A stretch of DNA of 49,481 nucleotides from Dyadobacter sp. CY261 (GTDB lineage Bacteria; Bacteroidota; Bacteroidia; Cytophagales; Spirosomataceae). The notes beneath the pieces are model-generated. The model was given only the letters and a program-made list of their open reading frames with translations. It ran no database searches and was not told where the DNA came from. The stretch lies in contig NZ_JAKCPW010000013.1 in the NCBI RefSeq assembly GCF_021440085.1, positions 1-49,481 on the forward strand. The letters are read 5' to 3'. Shown here one piece after another: positions 44,595-49,481 of this stretch (its first letter is position 1; each line of letters opens with the position of its first letter). The position numbers were made by a program, and so were the translations under genes.

Positions 44595-45011
44595 ATGGCT
44601 CGAAATTTAAATGTGCTGCTGTTTTTGAATTTTCTTGTATTGTGTGGAATGGGGTGCGCGCGTAGGAATCCTGGCAAAAAAGGCGACCATTTCCCCACCT
44701 ATGAAGAAATGCGGGCGAAGGGTGTCGACATTTACTCTCCGACCATTTCACGTAATCCAGATGGACTGCTTCCGGACGGGCAACAATCGGTCAGGATCAT
44801 TAGGATACCCTCATATCAGGGAGCATTCGAACTGCCGGCTGATAGTGTGGTTTATTTTTTGAATAACAGGAAGGTGAAAAGTCAGAAGAAGGCAAAGAAA
44901 GAGATCGAGGCTATGGCAGAGGATGTCGGGCAGATTTCCATCGGAGACGTAGGCCCTGGTGGTAAACGCGCAGTTAGAATCGAATATGTGCCAAGGCCCG
45001 TGAAAGATTAG
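44595..45011 (+). CDS. small putative lipoprotein of unknown function
   Basis: The protein has about 138 residues from ATG 44595. The open frame extends to a TTG at 44577, but that would put the start inside the GTCAG repeat and lengthen the signal. The N-terminus MARNLNVLLFLNFLVLCGMG is followed by Cys, a lipobox (CGMGC). The mature part is basic and polar, with FPTYEEMRAKGVDIYSPTIS, a strand-rich middle and a helical Lys-rich stretch (NRKVKSQKKAKKEIEAM). I do not recognise the family. Its TAG stop interlocks with the TAA stop of the convergent SDR gene (TTAG at 45008-45011). Confidence 0.65.
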   Translation: MARNLNVLLFLNFLVLCGMGCARRNPGKKGDHFPTYEEMRAKGVDIYSPTISRNPDGLLPDGQQSVRIIRIPSYQGAFELPADSVVYFLNNRKVKSQKKAKKEIEAMAEDVGQISIGDVGPGGKRAVRIEYVPRPVKD

Positions 45012-45697
45012 GCCTCATTGTAAAGTTTCAAAACAGTTTGCCGCAGTTTTTTCCCCGTATCACTCAGTACAAATGCAATACTCTCGGCCATATCCGCCGC
45101 AGAAATCCATTTGTTGAAATCGGAGCCGGGCATGGCTGCGCGGTTATCAGGCGTATCGATGATGCTCGGGACGATCACCGTTGCGGTTATATTTTTTGAT
45201 TTTCCTTGGGCATTAATGAGATCGGCCATTTGGAAAATCAGTGATTTTGAGAGAGCGTAGGCAAAGCTTCCCACGCCAGCCTCTGCGATAAGCGCAGGGC
45301 GTGCGCCTATGAAGATGAACTGACCGCCTCCATTTACCTCAAAATGCTTCATTAAAGGCTTAACGATATGGAATGCCGTTTTGAAATTCATCGTCAGCAT
45401 TCGTTCGATGTCCGCATCGGTGGTCTCGGTCAGTCTGGCCATTGCGAAACCGCCTGCCAGTAGTACGCCTGCTTCGATTTTTCCGGCATTAACGATTGCT
45501 TCCGCTACAAATATTTCGGCTTGTTCGGCATTAGCCAGGTCGGCCAGGTAGTTCGAAACATTCGCATTGTCAGCATAGGCGTCGGCTTTGCCTTCTCGGA
45601 CATTTATATGCAAGCCATAACCAAGCTCTGTGAGTTTCCTGACAACATCTTTACCGAGGTTTCCCGTGGCTCCGCTGACGATGACTTGTTTGGGCAT
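45008..45697 (-). CDS. short-chain dehydrogenase/reductase, dihydropteridine-reductase-like
   Basis: The protein has 229 residues. The nucleotide-binding loop is SGATGNLGKDVV (residues 8-19). Asn and Asp residues in YLADLANAEQ follow, and the Tyr-x3-Lys pair is in AYALSK. The usual catalytic Ser thirteen residues before this Tyr is absent; the segment reads FIFIGARPALIAEAG. A similar GAKxAL segment is found in dihydropteridine reductase, so this may be a related reductase. The substrate is unknown. It lies 20 bases downstream of galU on the same strand and may be in its transcript. Confidence 0.8.
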   Translation of the reverse strand: MPKQVIVSGATGNLGKDVVRKLTELGYGLHINVREGKADAYADNANVSNYLADLANAEQAEIFVAEAIVNAGKIEAGVLLAGGFAMARLTETTDADIERMLTMNFKTAFHIVKPLMKHFEVNGGGQFIFIGARPALIAEAGVGSFAYALSKSLIFQMADLINAQGKSKNITATVIVPSIIDTPDNRAAMPGSDFNKWISAADMAESIAFVLSDTGKKLRQTVLKLYNEA

Positions 45698-45717
45698 GGT
45701 TATGGCTTTTTAAATGT

Positions 45718-46593
45718 TTATTTATTTAAAATATCAATCAGGAACTTGCGGAATGGTTCAGCGAATTCCTTTCTTTTTAAGGCAAACTCGACGGTCGTTT
45801 TAAGGTAATCGAGCTTGTCGCCGATATCGTGGCGCTTACCTTCGATATGGTGTGCAAATATATTCTCCCGTTTCAAAAGCAGCAACAGCGAATCAGTAAG
45901 CTGGATTTCATTGTTCTTGCCTTTCGGTGTCTGCTCGATGGTGTTAAAAATCTCTGGAGTCAGAACGTAACGTCCGGCGATGGCGAGGTTCGAAGGCGCT
46001 TTATCGATCGCGGGCTTTTCAATTAAGGTCGACAATTCTAAAATAGTGTCACTCAGCGAGTTTCCGCCTACGATACCGTAACGGTTCACTTTATTGGCGG
46101 GTACTTCCTCCACCGCGATCACCGATCCGCCGTATTGTTCGTACGTGTCCATTAATTGTTGCGTCACGGGAATTACGGAATCCATAATGGTATCGCCTAG
46201 CAGGACTGCAAATGGCTCGTTACCAACATGGTGGCGTGCATAGTAAATAGCGTCACCAAGACCATTTGCTTCTTTCTGGCGCACAAAATGAACATTCGCC
46301 ATGTCGGCAAGGCGGCGCATTTCATTGAACCACATCAAATCTTCCTTCTCCTCCAAGCGGCTTTCGAGCTCCACATTGCGGTCGAAATGGTCCTCGATGG
46401 CACGCTTGCCTTTTCCGGAAATGATCAGGATATCTTCGATGCCCGAGTCCACCGCTTCCTGCACCACATATTGAATGGTAGGAATGTCGATAATCGGGAG
46501 CATCTCTTTCGGCATCGATTTGGTTGCCGGCAAAAATCGGGTACCAAGCCCGGCGGCAGGTATAACAGCTTTACGAATCATAGTTTTGGCCAT
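45718..46593 (-). CDS. galU: UTP--glucose-1-phosphate uridylyltransferase
   Basis: The protein has 291 residues. The nucleotidyltransferase signature IPAAGLGTRFLPATKSMPKE is at residues 11-30, followed by IQYVVQEAVDSGIEDILIIS, DLMWFNEMRRLAD, the metal-site-like VLLGDTIMD, VEEVPANKVNRYGIVGG and KGKRHDIGDKLDY-like sequence (EGKRHDIGDKLDYLKTTVE). It makes UDP-glucose from UTP and glucose 1-phosphate, a precursor for EPS. ATG 46593 and ATG 46581 are both possible starts. A GHMP kinase gene lies upstream on the same strand, separated by about 158 bases that hold a repeat. Confidence 0.95.
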   Translation of the reverse strand: MAKTMIRKAVIPAAGLGTRFLPATKSMPKEMLPIIDIPTIQYVVQEAVDSGIEDILIISGKGKRAIEDHFDRNVELESRLEEKEDLMWFNEMRRLADMANVHFVRQKEANGLGDAIYYARHHVGNEPFAVLLGDTIMDSVIPVTQQLMDTYEQYGGSVIAVEEVPANKVNRYGIVGGNSLSDTILELSTLIEKPAIDKAPSNLAIAGRYVLTPEIFNTIEQTPKGKNNEIQLTDSLLLLLKRENIFAHHIEGKRHDIGDKLDYLKTTVEFALKRKEFAEPFRKFLIDILNK

Positions 46594-46697
46594 CAGCTGG
46601 CGGTGGTATTACCGTCAGCATTGTTCTGTTTAAGTTGAACGGGCTTCGGGCTCCGGCCCTTCCACCATTTTAAATATAGTTGAGTATAAAAGTAATT

Positions 46698-46748
46698 AAT
46701 GACTAACCCTGACCACTCTTGACAACATCCTGACCATTCCTAACAACT
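46698..46748 (-). repeat. degenerate GTCAG heptad repeat, copy B
   Basis: On the minus strand the unit GGTCAG alternates with GTTGTCA and GTTGTTA. Two 22-base units (CCTGACCA-TC-T-ACAAC on the plus strand) match at about 17 of 22 positions. It lies between the GHMP kinase and galU. Confidence 0.5.
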
Positions 46749-46751
46749 GCC

Positions 46752-47747
46752 CTAAACCACAAACGGCCTGATCACACGCGCATTGAATTTCTTCAACTGC
46801 ACAAAGAGCTGGTTAAGCATATCGTCGTCCTTATAAATGCCGATAATGGTACCGCCCGAGCCTGCAAACTTGGCAGATGCCCCGCAAGCCCTGGCCGCAT
46901 TGATCAGCTTCTTATTTGATTCCGGTACATTATAAATTTTACAACGCAGATCGAAGTTTTCATTCATCAACTGATGCAGGTCATCCGACCGGCCTTCGAG
47001 CAATGCGGTCCGCCCATCTTCCGCCTTTTGGGCGATTTGCCCGAGGACATCGATTACATCCTGCTCGCCGCGGTCATAACGGGTGCGTACGTCGTTGTGC
47101 ACCTTACCTGAGACTTTGCTGAGATTTGTATTATAAGCCACATAAAGTTTTGGCAGTAGTTCGGGGTTAATGCGCTCGTAGCGGCCATAACCTCTCGTCT
47201 GGATCATTGTTTTGTCAAAATCCATATACACACAGCCTTCATAGCATTGGATCACGCGGTCCTGCAAGCCGGCCGTAATGCCTAGTTCCTCGGTTTCTGT
47301 TACCATTACCAGCTGCGGCAATATTTCAAGTGGTATTTCCACTTTATAAAACTGCATCAATGCCCGGAACAATGCGACAATGATCGCACTGGAACCCGAC
47401 ATACCCACTTGCCGAGGAATGGAAGACCGATAGCGTGCCGTGAAGTTCTTGTTGGGAAGCCGGATATTTTGTTCCTCACAATAGTCACCGAATTTCTTAA
47501 TACCTGCTTTAATCAAAGGAATGCCGCCATTATAACCCAGCATATTTACCGAATCGCGGAGATGGAAAATGCTCCGGAACGTGTTTAGGTCCTGGGGTTG
47601 AGGCTCAATATGCAGCTCGGGCGACTCGTATAGCGATATCGATGCACCGAAGTTTCTTACAGATATGGAAATCGTTTTTCCGAAAAAGCCATCAGAAGGA
47701 TTGCCTAAGAGCCCGGCACGGGCATAGGCGCGTGTTTCAATGATCAA
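46752..47747 (-). CDS. GHMP kinase, glucuronokinase-like (TTG start)
   Basis: The protein has 331 residues. The N-terminus ARAGLLGNPSDGFFGKTIS (residues 9-27) and the phosphate loop PRQVGMSGSSAII (111-123) mark a GHMP small-molecule kinase. The first block resembles plant glucuronokinase, which phosphorylates D-glucuronate at C1. KFAGSGGTIIGIY near the C-terminus is the third GHMP motif. No ATG or GTG lies between the upstream in-frame stop and this conserved block, so the TTG at 47747 is taken as the start. With GalU it could form a route from free sugar acid to UDP-glucuronate; other sugar substrates are possible. Confidence 0.8.
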   Translation of the reverse strand: MIIETRAYARAGLLGNPSDGFFGKTISISVRNFGASISLYESPELHIEPQPQDLNTFRSIFHLRDSVNMLGYNGGIPLIKAGIKKFGDYCEEQNIRLPNKNFTARYRSSIPRQVGMSGSSAIIVALFRALMQFYKVEIPLEILPQLVMVTETEELGITAGLQDRVIQCYEGCVYMDFDKTMIQTRGYGRYERINPELLPKLYVAYNTNLSKVSGKVHNDVRTRYDRGEQDVIDVLGQIAQKAEDGRTALLEGRSDDLHQLMNENFDLRCKIYNVPESNKKLINAARACGASAKFAGSGGTIIGIYKDDDMLNQLFVQLKKFNARVIRPFVV

Positions 47748-47876
47748 TGTAAATGCTTGTTTAGCCGGAAGTAATAACTATTTGGACGATAAAATACCAT
47801 TTTGCCCTTATAAGCGGGCTTTTCAAATTTTTACCTAATGCGGGTTGAAATCTATGAACGAACCGGCTGGAAACAA

Positions 47877-47906
47877 AAAAAGCGGGATAAAAATATCCAC
47901 GCTTTT
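47877..47906 (-). terminator. intrinsic terminator after yceI
   Basis: AAAAGCGGGATA pairs with TATCCACGCTTTT around AAAA, with one bulged base. On the minus strand it ends in a T-run. It lies 25 bases after the YceI-family stop. Confidence 0.65.
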
Positions 47907-47930
47907 CGTAAGAGGAACGGTCTATATATG

Positions 47931-48458
47931 TTATTGCTTCACAACCTGAACGTTAGCGATCAATTTCACGTCGTCACCTACCACAACGCCACCTGCCTCA
48001 GTCACTGCACTCCACTCGAGGCCGAACTCTTTACGGTTGATTTTACCACTGATTTCGAACCCTGACTTGTTGTTACCATAGAAGTCGGTCATGTTACCGC
48101 CGTACTCTACCGCGAAATCGATGGGCTTAGTTACGTTTTTCACAGTAAGATCGCCGTGAAGCTTGTAAGAATCGTCGCCTTTCTTGTCTAGTTTACCTGA
48201 GAAAGAAAGTTTAGGATGGTTTTCAGCGTCGAAGAAATCTGGTGATTTCAGGTGCGCATCGCGTTGAGCCTGGTTAGTATCTATACTGTCCACGTCGGCC
48301 GAGAAGTGCACGGTAGCACCGTCGAAATCTTCGGTTTCAGTTTCAATGCCGCCTTCAAAGCTTTTGAATGCGCCGGTTACAGTGGAAATCACAAGGTGTT
48401 TCACTTTGAACTGGATTTCTGAATGTGTAGGGTCAATCACCCATTTAGTAGTAGCCAT
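47931..48458 (-). CDS. YceI family protein (lipocalin-like)
   Basis: The protein has 175 residues from ATG 48458. The frame extends to an upstream ATG (48491), but the added residues MLIHKKKQSYV are AT-rich leader sequence and not conserved. The YceI pattern is clear: KWVIDPTHSEIQFKVKHLVI, TVTGAFKSFEGGI, VDSIDTNQAQRDAHLKSPDF, PKLSFSGKLDKKG, LHGDLTVKNVTKPIDF and INRKEFGLEW. YceI proteins form a beta barrel that binds isoprenoids. No signal peptide is visible, so this copy is probably cytoplasmic. The next gene upstream on the same strand is a LolA-like exported protein, separated by a terminator. Confidence 0.93.
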   Translation of the reverse strand: MATTKWVIDPTHSEIQFKVKHLVISTVTGAFKSFEGGIETETEDFDGATVHFSADVDSIDTNQAQRDAHLKSPDFFDAENHPKLSFSGKLDKKGDDSYKLHGDLTVKNVTKPIDFAVEYGGNMTDFYGNNKSGFEISGKINRKEFGLEWSAVTEAGGVVVGDDVKLIANVQVVKQ

Positions 48459-48494
48459 GACGTATGATTGTTTTTTTTTGTGTATCAACATTTA

Positions 48495-48506
48495 ATGTAT
48501 ATACAT
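48495..48506. promoter_or_regulatory. perfect palindrome ATGTATATACAT upstream of yceI
   Basis: A 12-bp perfect palindrome lies 37 bases before the yceI ATG in an AT-rich gap. It may be an operator or just AT-rich symmetry. Confidence 0.25.
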
Positions 48507-48534
48507 GTAAATGTAAGAAATAGTTTCAAATACA

Positions 48535-48565
48535 TAAAAAAATCCCGGAAAAATGTTTCCGGGAT
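48535..48565 (-). terminator. intrinsic terminator after the LolA-like gene
   Basis: ATCCCGGAAA (48542-48551) pairs with TTTCCGGGAT (48556-48565) around AATG. On the minus strand it is followed by a run of T (48535-48541). It lies 23 bases after the stop of the LolA-like gene. Confidence 0.85.
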
Positions 48566-48588
48566 GGTGACATGTACAAAAGATGACG

Positions 48589-49320
48589 TTACTGGGGCAT
48601 GACGAAGATATTTGGATCGACCTTCGGGTTTACCTCCAGCGAAGTGATTTTAAGGCCCATTTTCGTGCCGGGCATTGCGGACGTCGTTACTTCGGAAGTG
48701 AACGGATAGTAGATGCCATCCACAGTCCGGAAGTCGGATTGTGTGTTTTCAGACATAATATCCTGACCATTGACGGTTGTCTGCGCGACAATTTTCAGAA
48801 TGTAAAATGTGTCTTTTGAAATATAGTTGATCCGACGAACCCCGCCCGGCAAAGTCATGGTCACTTTGTAAACCTTCGCACCCGCGAGATCTTCTTCGCC
48901 ATCGAGCGTCAGCTTGTAACCTTTCTCCTTATAATTGTAAAGGCCTGTCAGGTCGGTTTCATTGGCTAGGGACTTCACCGCATCTTCCGGTAGGGCAGTG
49001 GCCTTGGCATTCCCTGCCATCGGGTTGATGGCCCATCCCGTGTTACCATTCACAGCCTGTATGACGGTCATTCCCTGCACTGTAGTCTCGCTGCGAAAGC
49101 CTTTGTTCTGCACGATCGTCGTGGTAATGGGTACTTTCATATTCATAATGTCCATCTCGGCGCTAATTTTCATGCTCTGCAATTTGCCCAGCTTCTCGCC
49201 CCCCATTGCTTTGACATGTTTGGAAACAATTTCGTCGAGGTTTTGAGCGCCAACTGCGCTTGAAATACAGATTGCGATTGATAATGAGAGTAGTTTGAAA
49301 AGGCTTTTGGGATGTTGCAT
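48589..49320 (-). CDS. exported LolA-like (outer-membrane lipoprotein-sorting family) protein
   Basis: The protein has 243 residues with a signal peptide (LFKLLSLSIAICISSAVGAQ). The mature part begins with NLDEIVSKHVKAMGGEKLG, the usual start of Bacteroidota LolA-like proteins. It continues with beta strands on a half-barrel plan (SMKISAEMDIMNMKVPITTT, YKLTLDGEEDLAGAKVYKVT, ISKDTFYILKIVAQTTVNG, TVDGIYYPFTSEV). Such proteins are periplasmic and may bind lipids. There is no evidence here that this copy sorts lipoproteins. It has its own terminator and a GTCAG repeat in its upstream region. Confidence 0.8.
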   Translation of the reverse strand: MQHPKSLFKLLSLSIAICISSAVGAQNLDEIVSKHVKAMGGEKLGKLQSMKISAEMDIMNMKVPITTTIVQNKGFRSETTVQGMTVIQAVNGNTGWAINPMAGNAKATALPEDAVKSLANETDLTGLYNYKEKGYKLTLDGEEDLAGAKVYKVTMTLPGGVRRINYISKDTFYILKIVAQTTVNGQDIMSENTQSDFRTVDGIYYPFTSEVTTSAMPGTKMGLKITSLEVNPKVDPNIFVMPQ

Positions 49321-49354
49321 AAAGGTGTGGTTGGTTGATTTTGTCTCGCGGAAA

Positions 49355-49380
49355 TAGTCAGATATTGTCAGTAGGTCAGG
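49355..49380 (+). repeat. degenerate GTCAG heptad repeat, copy C
   Basis: TAGTCAG, TTGTCAG and AGGTCAG follow each other at about 9-10-base spacing upstream of the LolA-like gene. It is the shortest of three related arrays in the window. Confidence 0.45.
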
Positions 49381-49404
49381 GGTGATATTAGTAAATAAAC
49401 AAAA

Positions 49405-49435
49405 AAACGGCCGGATTGTTGCAATCCGGCCGTTT
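49405..49435. terminator. strong intrinsic terminator
   Basis: AAACGGCCGGATT (49405-49417) and AATCCGGCCGTTT (49423-49435) form a perfect 13-bp stem with a 5-base loop, preceded by four more A on the plus strand (T-run on the minus strand). It lies 21 bases after the stop of the partial minus-strand gene at the window end. Confidence 0.88.
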
Positions 49436-49456
49436 GGAATATGGTTTGGAGTAACC

Positions 49457-49481
49457 TTAGTTTTTCAATGCTTCGGCACCA
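49457..49481 (-). CDS. 3' end of a gene cut by the window edge
   Basis: On the minus strand the sequence entering the window reads GAEALKN and a TAA stop at 49457-49459. The strong terminator that follows at 49435-49405 supports a real gene end. Seven residues are too few to identify the product. Confidence 0.55.

Noticed and set aside
46640..46665. GGGC/GGCCC hairpin-like sequence upstream of galU
   Set aside because: The stem is only four or five base pairs and has alternative pairings; not enough to call a terminator or attenuator.

Overview
The window looks like a chromosomal segment of a Bacteroidota bacterium, most likely Cytophagales and close to Dyadobacter/Spirosoma. This is inferred from the families present: a PVC-type CxxCH cytochrome fused to a dehydrogenase propeller and HEAT repeats, a DUF6600 Trp/Tyr-rich protein, a fused rhamnulose-1-phosphate aldolase/short-chain dehydrogenase, and a GntR regulator with a LacI-like sensor. 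Weak or absent Shine-Dalgarno sequences and a few TAnnTTTG promoter elements agree. I saw no rRNA, tRNA, CRISPR array, transposase or phage gene.

Positions 1-18111 are an exopolysaccharide (EPS) locus of the Wzx/Wzy type. A plus-strand block carries a flippase, a GT2 transferase, a pyruvyl transferase, a GT4 transferase and a hexapeptide acyltransferase (211-5239). Two secreted beta-helix proteins flank a GT4 gene on the minus strand (5294-9969), and one GT4 gene stands alone on the plus strand (10282-11415). A minus-strand operon runs wza, wzz, GT2, wzy (EpsG type), GT-B transferase (18111 down to 11468). The initiating phosphosugar transferase and a tyrosine kinase are not in the window.

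Positions 18240-27491 hold aspS, then a plus-strand run of three exported proteins (lipoprotein, CocE/S15 hydrolase, prolyl oligopeptidase), then a minus-strand MBOAT/SGNH-like pair expected to O-acylate a surface glycan. Positions 27844-32453 are an L-rhamnose module: aldolase/dehydrogenase, Pseudomonas-type rhamnose isomerase and a GntR regulator. A strong intrinsic hairpin sits just before the isomerase start, and a REP-like inverted repeat lies between the convergent isomerase and regulator genes.

Positions 32563-49481 are a mixed housekeeping and accessory stretch: a DUF6600 protein, the ribosome-rescue hydrolase ArfB, an MFS transporter, a DUF2157-like membrane protein, a decayed DUF433/DUF5615 toxin-antitoxin pair, the large cytochrome protein, a Uma2 nuclease, DUF763, a CNNM/CorC protein, a small lipoprotein, an SDR, galU, a glucuronokinase-like GHMP kinase, YceI and a LolA-like protein. 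GalU and the GHMP kinase could feed UDP-sugars into the EPS pathway. Three intergenic regions here share a degenerate GTCAG repeat. Both window ends cut through genes.
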